Assembly: GCA_018268355.1 (NCBI GenBank)
Contig: JAFDWR010000002.1
Coordinates: 308,411 to 372,410 of the forward strand
Reading direction: 5' to 3'
Source of the DNA: Armatimonadota bacterium
GTDB taxonomy: Bacteria; Armatimonadota; Fimbriimonadia; Fimbriimonadales; Fimbriimonadaceae
Length of the DNA: 64,000 nt
Shown: piece after piece, positions 17,222 to 27,284 of the stretch
How the letters are laid out: each line of letters starts with the position of its first letter
Position numbering within the stretch: the stretch's first letter is position 1
The notes under the pieces: generated by a model
The model's input: only the letters and a program-made list of their open reading frames with translations
Told to the model about the DNA's origin: nothing
The model's database searches: none
Program-made: the position numbers and the translations under genes

Positions 17222-19519
17222 ATGATTCACACCCACGAATTCGAGGTGGGGGGCAAGACCTTCCATCTCGAAACGGGCCGCGTCGCCAAACAGGCGGGCG
17301 GTGCTGTTCTTCTCGGCATGGGCGAAACCGTTGTGCTTGGCACGGCGACTATGTCCGAAAATCCCCGCGAAGGGATCGACTTCCTTCCCCTGGTCTGCGA
17401 CTACGAAGAGCGCAAGTATTCCGTCGGAAAAATTCCCGGCGGCTTCATCAAGCGCGGTGGTCGCCCGAGCGAAAAGGCCGTTCTTACGAGCCGACTCATC
17501 GACCGACCGGTCCGACCTCTCTTCCCCAAGGGCCTTCGCCACGACGTTCAAGTCATCGCGATGCCTTTCTCGGTGGACCAAGATTGTCCGCCCGACGTTC
17601 TCGCCGTGAATGCGGCGGGTGCTGCGCTCTCGGTGAGCGACGTCCCCTTCAAGACTCCGGTCGGTTGCGTCCGCGTCGGCCTGAAGGATGGCGAGTTCAT
17701 CCTCTTCCCTTCGATCCAAGAGATCAAGGAAAGTGACCTCGACCTCGTCGTTGCCGGACACAAGGGCGCGATCAGCATGGTCGAAGCCGGTGCCCAGGAA
17801 GTGACCGAAGAGGTCATGGCCAAGGCACTCAAGTTCGCTCACGACGCGATCAAGGTCATTTGCACCGAGTTCGAAAAGTTTGCCAAGAAGGTCAACCGAC
17901 CGAAGCGCGAAGTCGTTCTCCACGAGATCGACGAGAAGCTCAAGGCCACGATTAAGAAGGACCACGGCAAGGACATCGCCAAGGCTCTTCTGCAGGGCGA
18001 CAAGGCCGTTCGTGAGAGCGCGCTCGACGACCTGAAGAAGGAGATCGTCGCCAAGCTCAAGCCGAAGTTTGAAGGTGACGCCACTTTGCTTGCCCAGCTT
18101 CCCGAAGCGGTCGACAGCGTGGTCAAGGGCACCATCCGCGAGCTCATCCTCGAGAAGGATCAGCGACCGGACGGCCGAAGCCTCACCCAGATCCGCCCGC
18201 TTGAAGCGGTCGCCGGCATCCTGCCGCGCGTCCACGGTTCTGGCCTCTTCACCCGCGGTCAGACCCAGGTCATGACCGTCCTAACGATGGGACTTCCGGG
18301 CGACGCCCAGACCCTCGACGGACTTGAGGACGAAGAGCCGAAGCGCTACATGCACTTCTATAACTTCCCCGCCTATTCGGTCGGTGAAGTTCGGCCGATC
18401 CGAGCCCCGGGTCGACGCGAAGTCGGTCATGGAGCGCTCGCCGAGCGAGCCCTTCGATCGGTGATCCCGCTCGACGATCCTGACTTCCCGTACACCCTTC
18501 TCCTCATCAGCGAAGTGCTCGAATCGAACGGTTCGACCTCGATGGCATCGGTTTGCGGAAGCACCCTCGCCCTCATGGATGCCGGTATCCAGATCAAGGC
18601 CCCGGTTGCAGGCATCGCGATGGGTCTGATGAGCGACGGCAAGACCTTTAAGGTCCTGACCGACATCATCGGCATGGAAGACTTCTGCGGCGACATGGAC
18701 TTCAAGGTTGCAGGAACCCGCGATGGCATCACCGCGCTGCAGCTCGACACCAAGCTCGACGGTATCCCCGACGAGGTCCTTACCCGAGCCCTGAACCAGG
18801 CGAAGGATGCCCGATTCCAGATCCTCGACGTGATTGAGGCTGAGATTTCGGCTCCGCGACCGTCGGTCAACTCGCACGCACCGCAGGTCACCACGATCAA
18901 GATCAACCCCGAGAAGATCGGCGCGCTGATCGGACCGGGTGGCGCGACGATCAAGAAGATCGTTGCCACGAGCGGCGCATCGGTTGACGTCCAGCAGGAC
19001 GGCACCGTCCTCGTTGGCGGTTCGAACGGCGAGGCGGTTGAGATCGCAGTCGGCATGATCAAGGCTCTGACCTCGGAACTCGAAGTTGGCGCGGTGTTCA
19101 CCGGCAAGGTCGTCCGAATCATCGGTCGAGGCGCGTTCGTTGAGTTCAGCCCGGGCCGCGACGGCATGGTTCCGAAGGAGCACATTTCGCCCAACGCCCT
19201 CAAGCGCATCGAAGACGCCGTGAACATCGGCGACGAAGTCACCGTTCGTGTCCACGAGGTGGATGCGATGGGCCGCGTGAACTTCACGATGCTCGGCCTC
19301 ACCCAGTCGCTCCCGACGCTTGCCGATAACGCAAGCGCGGACCCTTCGACCGTCGTTGCGGCTCCGCGAGAAGATCGCGGCGGACGCGGTGGTGATCGTG
19401 GCGGACGAGGCGGCGACCGAGGTGGTCGCGGTGGCGATCGAGGTGGACGAGGCGGCGACCGCGGTGGAGACCGCGGCGGCGACCGAGACGAAAACACCCG
19501 TTTCCGCTCGCGACGCTAA
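17222..19519 (+). CDS. pnp: Polyribonucleotide nucleotidyltransferase with RGG-rich tail
   Basis: 765-aa phosphorolytic 3'-5' exoribonuclease. It has two RNase PH domains ([23 protein letters not shown] near 85-105; the second around residues 320-540), a KH domain ([15 protein letters not shown] near 565) and an S1 domain ([20 protein letters not shown] near 620). The last about 50 residues are repeats of [11 protein letters not shown], an arginine-glycine RNA-binding tail rather than the plain end of most PNPases. GAGG precedes the ATG. A strong terminator follows. Confidence 0.97.
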   Translation: MIHTHEFEVGGKTFHLETGRVAKQAGGAVLLGMGETVVLGTATMSENPREGIDFLPLVCDYEERKYSVGKIPGGFIKRGGRPSEKAVLTSRLIDRPVRPLFPKGLRHDVQVIAMPFSVDQDCPPDVLAVNAAGAALSVSDVPFKTPVGCVRVGLKDGEFILFPSIQEIKESDLDLVVAGHKGAISMVEAGAQEVTEEVMAKALKFAHDAIKVICTEFEKFAKKVNRPKREVVLHEIDEKLKATIKKDHGKDIAKALLQGDKAVRESALDDLKKEIVAKLKPKFEGDATLLAQLPEAVDSVVKGTIRELILEKDQRPDGRSLTQIRPLEAVAGILPRVHGSGLFTRGQTQVMTVLTMGLPGDAQTLDGLEDEEPKRYMHFYNFPAYSVGEVRPIRAPGRREVGHGALAERALRSVIPLDDPDFPYTLLLISEVLESNGSTSMASVCGSTLALMDAGIQIKAPVAGIAMGLMSDGKTFKVLTDIIGMEDFCGDMDFKVAGTRDGITALQLDTKLDGIPDEVLTRALNQAKDARFQILDVIEAEISAPRPSVNSHAPQVTTIKINPEKIGALIGPGGATIKKIVATSGASVDVQQDGTVLVGGSNGEAVEIAVGMIKALTSELEVGAVFTGKVVRIIGRGAFVEFSPGRDGMVPKEHISPNALKRIEDAVNIGDEVTVRVHEVDAMGRVNFTMLGLTQSLPTLADNASADPSTVVAAPREDRGGRGGDRGGRGGDRGGRGGDRGGRGGDRGGDRGGDRDENTRFRSRR
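19375..19490 (+). repeat. In-frame RGG-coding tandem repeat in pnp
   Basis: Repeated units of about 12-21 bp built on GGCGGACGCGGTGGTGAT-type sequence encode RGGRGGD and RGGD. The number of units may vary by slippage in multiples of 3 without breaking the frame. Confidence 0.7.
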
Positions 19520-19535
19520 GTCCAAATCCTATGGC

Positions 19536-19577
19536 CTGCCCCGGGACCGATCTTCGGCCCGGGGCAGACTTGTTTTT
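19536..19577 (+). terminator. Intrinsic terminator after pnp
   Basis: CTGCCCCGGG (19,536-19,545) pairs with CCCGGGGCAG (19,558-19,567), 10 perfect bp, followed by ACTTGTTTTT. This is the clearest intrinsic terminator in the window. Confidence 0.9.
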
Positions 19578-19626
19578 CAGGCTCCATTCAGGTTCAAAAG
19601 GGTCATTCTAAGGTACCGTCAAGGAG

Positions 19627-21027
19627 ATGGACCTGCCGATTGAAAACCTGACCCCTCGCCAGATCGTGGCGGAGCTTGACCGCTACATCATCGGTCAAAA
19701 CGCAGCGAAGAAGGCGGTCGGTGTGGCCCTTCGCAATCGGTATCGACGGCAACAGCTTCCGCCCGAGGAGCGCGACGACGTGATGCCGAAGAACATCCTC
19801 ATGATCGGCCCCACCGGCGTCGGCAAGACCGAGATCGCGCGGCGGTTGGCCCAGCTCGCCAAGGCCCCGTTCGTGAAGGTGGAAGCGACCAAGTTCACCG
19901 AAGTCGGCTACGTGGGCCGCGACGTGGAATCGATGATTCGCGAGCTCGCGGCGACGGCGGTTCGGATGGTCGAGACCGAGAAGATGGAGCTTGTGCGCAC
20001 CCAGGCCGCCGAGCGCGTGGTGGAAAGGCTCGCGGAGCTCATTGAACAAGAGCGACCCCGGCACCAGCGCGAATCGGGCCTCTGGTTCTCGGTGGGCGAA
20101 GCGCTCGAGGAATCCGAGACCAGCGTCGAAGACACCGAGCGCGACCGACTTTGGCAGGCGCGGCGGAAGCGCCTCATCCGTGGTATCCGGCAGGGCCGTT
20201 TTGAGAAGCTGCACGTTGAGGTTGACGTGGAAGAGGCGAACAACCCCTTCCTCCAGGTCTTCACGCCCCAGGGCATGGAAGAGATGGGCATGGACCTCAA
20301 CCAGCCGGGACCGTTTGGCTCGCGCACGGTGATGCGACGGGTACCGCTTTCTGAGGCTCGCATGATCCTGCTGGAGCAAGAAGCGCGCCGCATGACGGAC
20401 CGCGTGGCGATCCAGCGCGAGGCGATCTACCGTGCCGAACAGACAGGCATCATTTTCATTGACGAAATCGACAAGGTGGCGGGCAAATCGGGCGGTTCAG
20501 GCCCGGATGTCAGCCGCGAAGGCGTCCAGCGTGACCTGCTTCCGGTGATTGAAGGCTCGACCGTGCAGAGCAAGTTCGGGCCGATCAAGACCGACCACAT
20601 CCTCTTCATCGCGGCGGGTGCCTTCCACATCTCGAAGCCGAGCGACCTCATCCCCGAACTTCAGGGTCGACTTCCGATCCGGGTTGAGCTGGAATCGCTG
20701 GGCGAGGACGACTTTGTGCGAATCCTGAAAGAGCCGAAGAACGCGCTCACCAAGCAGTACGTCAGCCTGCTCAAGGTCGATGGGATCGAGGTCTTCTTCC
20801 ACGATAGCGCGCTCGATGAGATTGCCCACGTCGCTAGTGAGGTCAATTCCAAGACCGACAACATCGGTGCGCGACGGCTGCAGACGATCATGGAGCGGCT
20901 GCTCGAGGACATCCTTTTTGAGGCCCCCGAGTCGCCGGTCAAGCGGGTCGAATTCGACGCCGCTGAGGTCCGGAAGCGGCTTCGACCGCTCCTGGATAAC
21001 CTCGCGACCGCCGAGCGGATCCTTTAG
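19627..21027 (+). CDS. hslU: HslU/ClpY ATPase subunit
   Basis: 466-aa AAA+ unfoldase that feeds substrates into the HslV peptidase. It has the N-terminal TPRQIVAELDRYIIGQNAAKKAV block, Walker A GPTGVGKT at about 60-67, the pore motif GYVG (about 96-99), an inserted I-domain at about 110-240 and Walker B FIDEIDK. AAGGAG stands just before the ATG. hslV normally lies directly upstream of hslU, but here pnp and a terminator precede it, so hslV must be elsewhere or absent. Confidence 0.95.
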   Translation: MDLPIENLTPRQIVAELDRYIIGQNAAKKAVGVALRNRYRRQQLPPEERDDVMPKNILMIGPTGVGKTEIARRLAQLAKAPFVKVEATKFTEVGYVGRDVESMIRELAATAVRMVETEKMELVRTQAAERVVERLAELIEQERPRHQRESGLWFSVGEALEESETSVEDTERDRLWQARRKRLIRGIRQGRFEKLHVEVDVEEANNPFLQVFTPQGMEEMGMDLNQPGPFGSRTVMRRVPLSEARMILLEQEARRMTDRVAIQREAIYRAEQTGIIFIDEIDKVAGKSGGSGPDVSREGVQRDLLPVIEGSTVQSKFGPIKTDHILFIAAGAFHISKPSDLIPELQGRLPIRVELESLGEDDFVRILKEPKNALTKQYVSLLKVDGIEVFFHDSALDEIAHVASEVNSKTDNIGARRLQTIMERLLEDILFEAPESPVKRVEFDAAEVRKRLRPLLDNLATAERIL

Positions 21028-21962
21028 TGCTCGTGCTCTTCTTCTTCGTCGTCGCGTAGCGCCTTCGCGTCGTCGGAGGCTTTGCCGGGGCCCTTTTCGC
21101 CCTTCATCGCGCCATCGAGCAGGCGCGGGAGCACCTTGTCGTCGCTGAAGAGGGAGAGCCCTTCTTGGCAAACCGTGATGACGTCTTGGCGGCGACCAAG
21201 GTCGCGGTAGCAAAGCGCGAGCCAGCGGTAGGTGTTCTCGAACGCTTCGCGCTCGTTCACCGGCATCGAAGCGCGGTGTGCCCAACCAAGTCCGCGTGCC
21301 TTCTCGAGGTAACTCACGGCGGCGTTGATGTTCTTTCGGCGGGTGAGTTCAAGGTAGGCGATGCTCGTGAGGATGTCGATCGATTCGGGGTTTTCCGCGA
21401 GTCCTTCCTTAAGGAAGTCGACCGCCTTGCCGGTCGCGAGTCCGGAATGGTCGCGGGCGATCACCATCGCGCCGGTTGTCCAGCCGTCGATGAAGCTGGG
21501 GTCGAGCCAGGTCATCAGGCGAAAGAGCGGCAGGCTCTGGGAGGGATCGTTGTGCGTGTGGTTCTTCATGTTCTTCCACGCACTCGTTGCCCGCTCGACA
21601 TCGCCGAAGATGCCGCGGAAATCGCGCTCCTTGGGCGGGATCACGGTGGTGACCACGTCGTTGTGGAGCTTTTCGTGACCGTCATTGGCCGAATTCATAA
21701 CCTCGTGGCCCGACTTGATCTCTGCCTCGGTGAGCGGTCGCATTTGGACGCCGTTGTGGAGGTAGAGGTCGCTTTGGACCCAGAGGTAGGCACTGATGCT
21801 CGTTCGGAACTGGCCGAGGAGCGAGCCGGAAACCGCACTGTCGTGAATGTCGAGCCCGCTAACGCGGACCTTGGGGTTGACGATGGGACGAAGGCCGTCG
21901 GTGGACATTCCAATGCCCAGCGCGCCGACCATCGCCACGCCGCACCAGATCGCAGGCTTCAT
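21024..21962 (-). CDS. TPR-like membrane-anchored protein of ABC-2 operon
   Basis: About 312 aa from the ATG at 21,962, which overlaps the upstream permease stop (ATGA). An N-terminal hydrophobic segment (AIWCGVAMVGALGIGMS) anchors it, and helical repeats follow (AVDFLKEGLAENPESIDILTSIAYLEL, AVSYLEKARGLGW), consistent with tetratricopeptide-type scaffolding. The C-terminus is acidic and His-containing (DDEEEEHEH). It is co-transcribed with the ABC-2 transporter; a role in assembling that exporter's cargo is a guess. Confidence 0.7.
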   Translation of the reverse strand: MKPAIWCGVAMVGALGIGMSTDGLRPIVNPKVRVSGLDIHDSAVSGSLLGQFRTSISAYLWVQSDLYLHNGVQMRPLTEAEIKSGHEVMNSANDGHEKLHNDVVTTVIPPKERDFRGIFGDVERATSAWKNMKNHTHNDPSQSLPLFRLMTWLDPSFIDGWTTGAMVIARDHSGLATGKAVDFLKEGLAENPESIDILTSIAYLELTRRKNINAAVSYLEKARGLGWAHRASMPVNEREAFENTYRWLALCYRDLGRRQDVITVCQEGLSLFSDDKVLPRLLDGAMKGEKGPGKASDDAKALRDDEEEEHEH

Positions 21963-22741
21963 AGGGCGGCCTTCCGGAACTTCAGCCACGCCAGGCTCAT
22001 CATCGCCGAGCAGTACAGCACCATGTAGCAGAATAGGAATCCGATCACCCACATCGGGACGAGGCCCCAGTTGAGGTTCGCCGCTCGCGATCCGAGGTCA
22101 AAAAGCGAGAACTGCGGGATGACCGCATTGAGCGCCTTGAATCCCCACTTCGAGACGTCGTCGGCACCGGCGTAGCCCACCGTGAGCGCCCGAACGATCA
22201 TCGACGAGCAGAACGCGAGGATGAAGCTGAGGGTGGATGCGGCGGCAGGCGTCATGAACGCGCTGAATGCGATCGACACCGCACAGACCACGGCGAGGCC
22301 CATCATCTTGGCGAGCAGGTACTGCAACATGATCGGCTCGAAGCCGACCTTGAAGGTCACGAGGGCGACCGCCATCATGACGCTAAGCATGAGGAACGCA
22401 ATCCAGCTCACGAGGACGCTGCCGATGAACTTGCCGACGAGCAGGTCGAGGCGGGTGATCGGACGGCTGAGAAGCGGATAAAGCGTTCGCTGCTTGATCT
22501 CGTCGGGAAGGACGCGCGACGAGGTGAGGATCGCGAGGATGGTGGCGAAGGCACCGAGGACGGTGACGCCGAGGTCCTTGATGAACATCTGGAGTCCGGA
22601 GGTTCCGAAGAACCCGAGGACGCCCGAGGTGAGCATGATCAGAAGGCCAAGGATAGCGACGACCCAGAGGTCCTTTCGTCGGAGCGATTCAAGGACGACG
22701 CCGCGCGCGAGGGCGCGGTAGATGCGGATGCGCGCGCTCAA
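21959..22741 (-). CDS. ABC-2 type transporter permease
   Basis: 260-aa inner-membrane protein with six predicted TM segments in the ABC-2 pattern, including RVLPDEIKQRTLYPLLSRPITRLDLLVGK, the cytoplasmic segment characteristic of this permease class. It lies in the order ATPase, hypothetical, permease, TPR protein, with overlaps at both ends. It presumably exports an unknown compound with the ATPase at 23,414-24,322. Confidence 0.85.
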   Translation of the reverse strand: MSARIRIYRALARGVVLESLRRKDLWVVAILGLLIMLTSGVLGFFGTSGLQMFIKDLGVTVLGAFATILAILTSSRVLPDEIKQRTLYPLLSRPITRLDLLVGKFIGSVLVSWIAFLMLSVMMAVALVTFKVGFEPIMLQYLLAKMMGLAVVCAVSIAFSAFMTPAAASTLSFILAFCSSMIVRALTVGYAGADDVSKWGFKALNAVIPQFSLFDLGSRAANLNWGLVPMWVIGFLFCYMVLYCSAMMSLAWLKFRKAAL

Positions 22742-23403
22742 GCGTTGGCCTCCTCTTCAACTTCGGTCGTTTCCGGTTCAATCGCGGCGAAAACGGGGGT
22801 GATGCCCTGCTCCTTCAGCTTGGCGGCTTGGTCAGAGAAGTCCCAGACCTTGCCGACGTAGCCTGCGAACTGGCCGGTGCCGACCTTGCCCTTCACGGGC
22901 TCAGGGAAGACGGGCTTCTCCGCCTGGTAAGGGATGATGTTCCCTTCTGCAGCGGCGGCAATCGTTGCCTCGGAGATCACCGGTTCTTCGATGACGGACT
23001 CGGGCGACTCTTCGACGGCCTCTTGGGCGGGTTCCACTTCAACGACCGCGTTGACCGGTTCGGGGAATCCGATCTCGGGAGCAGGGGCGCCGTTGTACTC
23101 GATGAGCGGGAATGCCTCCTTCAAGCTGAACTTGCGCTTGGGCTTGGCAGGTTCGGCGTCGGCGGGCGATTCGGCCACGACCGGCTTTGCGGTCTCAAAC
23201 TGGGTGACAAGCGGCTTGGGAAGCGAGGGCTGCTCGTCAACAACCGACGTCGCTTCGGCGGCGACGGGCGTTTCCTCGACGACGGCGTGGAGCGATTCGG
23301 CCACGTTGGGCAAGGGGTTCACGACGGAGAAGAAGCCCATCTTCTCCAGCTTTTCGATTTCCTTCTGTGCGCGGCGTTCGCGCAATTTCTTCATCCAACC
23401 CAT
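22738..23403 (-). CDS. Acidic, Pro/Glu-rich protein of ABC-2 operon
   Basis: About 221 aa from the ATG at 23,403. The N-terminus is basic and helical (MGWMKKLRERRAQKEIEKLEKM). The middle is a long low-complexity stretch dominated by Glu, Pro, Val and Ala, probably disordered. The C-terminal about 50 residues (GTGQFAGYVGKVWDFSDQAAKLKEQGI) may be folded. It sits between the ATPase and permease genes of one operon, overlapping the permease start. Function not recognised. Confidence 0.6.
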   Translation of the reverse strand: MGWMKKLRERRAQKEIEKLEKMGFFSVVNPLPNVAESLHAVVEETPVAAEATSVVDEQPSLPKPLVTQFETAKPVVAESPADAEPAKPKRKFSLKEAFPLIEYNGAPAPEIGFPEPVNAVVEVEPAQEAVEESPESVIEEPVISEATIAAAAEGNIIPYQAEKPVFPEPVKGKVGTGQFAGYVGKVWDFSDQAAKLKEQGITPVFAAIEPETTEVEEEANA

Positions 23404-23413
23404 GATCGTTTCC

Positions 23414-24322
23414 TTAGGCAGCCTGAACTGCCTCCACAAAGTAGTCTTCGAGCGAGCCCTCTTCCGCGACGACGTCGAGGATGGCTCCGGAGCTCTGGTG
23501 AATTCGGCTGATGCCTTCGAGGAGGGATTCCTTGCTTGGAAATCGCGCGACCTTGAAGCTGTCTTCCTCGCGCCAATCGTCGGTGAGGCCCAGCATCGTG
23601 GCGCTTCCTGAATAGGTCAAAACGTAGTTTCGGAGGTGCTCCTTGAGGCCGGTCATGTCGCGCTCATCGATCAGCTCCCCCTTGTTGACGAGCAGGATTC
23701 GATCGCAGAGCATGTCGACCTCGCTTAGCTCGTGAGAGCTAAAGAAGAGGGTGGTTCCTTCGGCTTGGCGCGCACGCAGGACGTCGCGAAGTTCGCGTCG
23801 ACCGACGGGGTCGAGGCCACTGGTGACCTCGTCGAGAATAAGCAGCTTCGGGTTGCCGAGGAGCGACTGCGCAATGCCGACGCGCTGGAGCATGCCCTTA
23901 CTGAGCGTTCGATTCTGCTTGGTCATCGCCTGGCCGAGGCCGACGAGTTCGAGGAGGTGCTCCGACTCGGTCTTCAGTGCCTTTCCGGTCAGCCCCTGGA
24001 GTTCGCCGTAGAGTCGAAGGGTTTCCATCGGGGTGAGGAACGGGTAGTACATCGCGACCTCGGGCAGATAGCCGGTTTGTGCCTTCGCGACGAGCGAGCC
24101 GACGGGTTCGCCGAAGATCTCGGCACTGCCTTTCAGCTCGGTGACGAAGCCCATCAGGACCTTGATCGTCGAGCTCTTTCCCGCGCCGTTCGGGCCGAGG
24201 AAGCCGACGATCTCGCCCGGCTGGACCTCAAACGAGAGGTTGCGGACAGCGTCGACCGACTTGCCGTTCTTGGCGGTGTAGCGGACGTAAAGGTCTTGGA
24301 CGCGAATAGGTGGTGCTTCCAT
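23414..24322 (-). CDS. ABC-2 type transporter ATP-binding protein
   Basis: 302-aa ATPase. Walker A GPNGAGKSS is at about 42-50, a variant signature LSKGMLQRV at about 140 and Walker B LLILDEVTSGLDP at about 160; the H-loop reads SSHELSEVD. The C-terminal about 70 residues form an extra regulatory domain common in this family. It is the first gene of a four-gene operon with the acidic protein, the permease and the TPR-like protein, and is divergent from the large ABC exporter at 24,426. Confidence 0.88.
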   Translation of the reverse strand: MEAPPIRVQDLYVRYTAKNGKSVDAVRNLSFEVQPGEIVGFLGPNGAGKSSTIKVLMGFVTELKGSAEIFGEPVGSLVAKAQTGYLPEVAMYYPFLTPMETLRLYGELQGLTGKALKTESEHLLELVGLGQAMTKQNRTLSKGMLQRVGIAQSLLGNPKLLILDEVTSGLDPVGRRELRDVLRARQAEGTTLFFSSHELSEVDMLCDRILLVNKGELIDERDMTGLKEHLRNYVLTYSGSATMLGLTDDWREEDSFKVARFPSKESLLEGISRIHQSSGAILDVVAEEGSLEDYFVEAVQAA

Positions 24323-24425
24323 GGTTTCCCTGGTAGGAATGATTGGCCGCTATGCAGGATTTTGAAGGGCAAAAGTTAAAGTGATCTGGGCGAGATAGAT
24401 CGTTGATCAGACAAACTAAATAGCA

Positions 24426-26627
24426 GTGGTTTCGGACTCTCGCGGTGCCTCCGATCACCAGACTCCCTTCTATGAGGTCAAGGGCGACCTTACGGCTGAG
24501 GGCCGGTTTGGTCGCTGTTCCCTGACGTATGACTCGGGGACGGTCTTGTGTCGCCAAGGCGACGCGGAGGTCGCCAAATTTGAACTTGACGACCTTGAGG
24601 ACCTGAAGGTAGAAACGTTGGTCGATGCGGTCGCGTTGACGGCCAAAGTTGGGGCGTTGCGGGTTGAGCTTCTGCGCGCCACGGCGGTGAACCTGCTCGC
24701 GTTTTCGGACGCGGTGAAGTGGCTGACCGCGATGCAGAAGGGCGAAACCTTGCCCCTGGCCGATCCGGAATCGAAGAAGTGTCCGCGTTGCGGCCGGCCG
24801 TTGCCCAAGGATTCAAGCGTCTGCGAGAACTGCATCAACCGCGGCAAGACGCTGCTCCGCCTCTTTGAATACACGAAGCCTTTTCGGGGCCGCATCTGGT
24901 GGGGGACCATGCTCACGCTGGGGGGCACGGCGTGCGCCCTCATGCCGCCTTATCTCACGAAGATCCTCGTCGACGAGGTGCTTCAGCGGAACCGCCGTGA
25001 CCTCCTCGCGCCGCTCATCTTCTTCATGATCCTCGCCCAGGCGGGCATCATGGTGCTCAGCATCGCGCGGGGCCGCAACGTGGCCTACCTCGGCATGAAG
25101 ATCGCGGTCGCGATCCGCACGTCTCTGTTTGAGAAGCTGCAAGCGCTCAGCTTGAGCTTCTATGACCGGCGCAATGTCGGCTCGATCATGAGCCGAATGA
25201 CCAACGACACGGGGGCGCTTTATGACGTGCTCATTGACGGCATCCCCGTGCTCATCAACGAGACCGGTCGCCTCATCGGCGTGCCGATTGCGCTGTTTTT
25301 GATCAACTGGAAGGTCGCGCTCTTTGTCGTCGCGCCGATTCCGTTTGTCATGCTCGTCATCCGCGCCTTCCGGCGCAAGATGATGCGGGTTTGGAACCGG
25401 CATTGGCATAACTGGTCGCGGCTGGGCGGCGCGCTAAACGGCGTGCTGCAGGGCACCCGGGTGGTCAAGGCGTTCAACGGCGAGACCCGCGAAGTCGGAA
25501 AATTTGAGCGGCGGATCACCAACCTCGCGAAGACGGGCTACGACGCTGAGCGGAGCTGGAGCGACTTCTTCCCCGGCATCATCTTTGTGATGGCGCTCAG
25601 CGCGATCGTCGTGTGGTGGTTCGGGGGTCAATCCGTTCTCGACGGCAAGATGTCGCTCGGCGAGCTCACCGCTTTCGTGGCCTATGTCGCGATGCTCCAG
25701 CAGCCGCTCATGATGCTCCAGCGCATCATCGACTGGTCGTCAAGGGCGCTCACGGCGGCGGAGCGGGTGTTCGAGATTCTCGATACGCCGGTGGAGATTG
25801 CCGATTCGAAGGATTCGGTCGCGATGCCGAAGATTCGTGGCGACATCGTCCTCGAGAACGTCCACTTTGGCTACGAAAAGGCGCGCGAGGTCATCCACGG
25901 GGTGGACCTCTCGATCAAGGCGGGCGAGATGATCGGCTTGGTCGGCGGTTCGGGGGCGGGCAAGTCGACGCTCACTCACCTTATCCTGAGGTTCTATGAC
26001 CCGACCCAGGGGCACATCACGATTGACGGGGTGGACCTGCGCAACATCAAGCTGGAGGACTTCCGGCGTCAGGTCGGCGTCGTCTTGCAGGAGAGTTACC
26101 TCTTCCCCGGTTCGATCCGCGATAACATCGCCTACGGTCGGCCCAACGCGACCCACCGCGAGATCATCGAGGCGGCGCGGGCGGCGAACGCGCACACCTT
26201 CATCATGAACACGCCCGACGGCTACGACAGCTATGTTGGCGAGCGGGGCCAGCGGCTTTCGGGCGGCGAGCGTCAGCGCATCGCGATTGCCCGAGCGATT
26301 CTGCACAACCCGAAGATCCTCATCCTTGATGAAGCGACCTCGAGCGTTGACACCGAGACTGAGCGCATGATCCAGGAAGCCTTGGAGCGGCTCGTGGAGG
26401 GTCGGACGACGATTGCCATCGCGCACCGTCTCTCAACGCTTCGCCACGCCGACCGCCTCATCGTCATGGAGGAGGGCAAGGTGGTCGAGGTGGGCACTCA
26501 TGACGAGCTTCTCGCGAAGGAAGACGGCACTTACGCGAAGCTCGTGAAGATGCAGCTTGAGATGCAGGCGATGAAGGAAACCTTCATCGGCGAAGAGGCG
26601 GCTTCGGAAGAAGAGCTGGTGGACTAA
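24426..26627 (+). CDS. ABC exporter with N-terminal zinc-ribbon domain
   Basis: 733-aa fused TM-NBD half exporter that should act as a homodimer. Residues about 1-110 form a PH-like beta domain. Then comes a CPRC...CENC zinc ribbon (about 119-136), then six TM helices, then the nucleotide-binding domain with Walker A GGSGAGKST (about 507), signature LSGGERQRI and Walker B ILILDEATSSVD. It starts at GTG 24,426. The extra N-terminal module is unusual for exporters of the MsbA/LmrA type; some ABC exporters linked to DUF1854 have comparable extensions. The substrate is unknown. Confidence 0.85.
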   Translation: MVSDSRGASDHQTPFYEVKGDLTAEGRFGRCSLTYDSGTVLCRQGDAEVAKFELDDLEDLKVETLVDAVALTAKVGALRVELLRATAVNLLAFSDAVKWLTAMQKGETLPLADPESKKCPRCGRPLPKDSSVCENCINRGKTLLRLFEYTKPFRGRIWWGTMLTLGGTACALMPPYLTKILVDEVLQRNRRDLLAPLIFFMILAQAGIMVLSIARGRNVAYLGMKIAVAIRTSLFEKLQALSLSFYDRRNVGSIMSRMTNDTGALYDVLIDGIPVLINETGRLIGVPIALFLINWKVALFVVAPIPFVMLVIRAFRRKMMRVWNRHWHNWSRLGGALNGVLQGTRVVKAFNGETREVGKFERRITNLAKTGYDAERSWSDFFPGIIFVMALSAIVVWWFGGQSVLDGKMSLGELTAFVAYVAMLQQPLMMLQRIIDWSSRALTAAERVFEILDTPVEIADSKDSVAMPKIRGDIVLENVHFGYEKAREVIHGVDLSIKAGEMIGLVGGSGAGKSTLTHLILRFYDPTQGHITIDGVDLRNIKLEDFRRQVGVVLQESYLFPGSIRDNIAYGRPNATHREIIEAARAANAHTFIMNTPDGYDSYVGERGQRLSGGERQRIAIARAILHNPKILILDEATSSVDTETERMIQEALERLVEGRTTIAIAHRLSTLRHADRLIVMEEGKVVEVGTHDELLAKEDGTYAKLVKMQLEMQAMKETFIGEEAASEEELVD

Positions 26628-27256
26628 CCGCCGGTCTTCGGCTTGGTGCGGCGCAGGCCGTTCTTGTCGATCACCACGGTTCCGATCGAGGTGTCGAAGA
26701 TCGTCTTGAGCGCGCCTTCGCACTTCGCCTTCACAAGCGCGCGCTGGTCGTCGGTTTTCGCACTCGCGGCCATGGTGAGGTAGTACACGCTCATCCCAAG
26801 GGCATATTCATAGATCGCCTGCTTCTCGGCGGCGGCGAGTTCGGCCATCGCCTTGGTCCCGAGGTCCTTGCGGAGTTGCAGGGTGAGGCTGGTGAACGCG
26901 GTGTCGGGGAGGGCTTTGTCTCGCGCAAGGCTATAGATTGTGCAGATGTGGAAGGCGACCCCCGCGGCGACGTCGTTGTCCCACGCCTTGTTTTTGAACT
27001 CGACTTCGACCTCGTCGAGGCCGAGATTGAGGAACGCGAGGACGGTGCGCTGGTCGATTTCGGTCTTGCCGAGCGACTTAGCGAGCTGTTCGATGATGAG
27101 CCGCGGCTCGGACCGGCGGAACTTGGTCGCGAAATCGACCGGCGGCTCCTTTCGGGGCATACCCATCTGCAGTCCCAACCCTTTCAGCGGGTTGGGCATG
27201 GAGGTCGACGCGGTGGGCGTCTGACCGAGGGTCATCAAAAGGGTGGCGGCAAGCAC
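26624..27256 (-). CDS. Secreted protein of unknown function
   Basis: About 211 aa from the GTG at 27,256, chosen because it starts a clean signal peptide (LAATLLMTLGQTPTAS); the longer open frame upstream has no signal. The mature part is helical with the phrase NDVAAGVAFHICTIYSLARDK, loosely like DUF6683-type proteins. It overlaps the ABC exporter stop by 4 bp, convergently. A terminator for the neighbouring gene lies just upstream. Confidence 0.6.
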   Translation of the reverse strand: MLAATLLMTLGQTPTASTSMPNPLKGLGLQMGMPRKEPPVDFATKFRRSEPRLIIEQLAKSLGKTEIDQRTVLAFLNLGLDEVEVEFKNKAWDNDVAAGVAFHICTIYSLARDKALPDTAFTSLTLQLRKDLGTKAMAELAAAEKQAIYEYALGMSVYYLTMAASAKTDDQRALVKAKCEGALKTIFDTSIGTVVIDKNGLRRTKPKTGG

Positions 27257-27284
27257 GTGATCTCTAATGAGGATAACGTACAAA

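Noticed and set aside
19375..19490. Intergenic minisatellite
   Set aside because: The repeat is in frame inside pnp and encodes an RGG tail, so it is annotated as a coding repeat.
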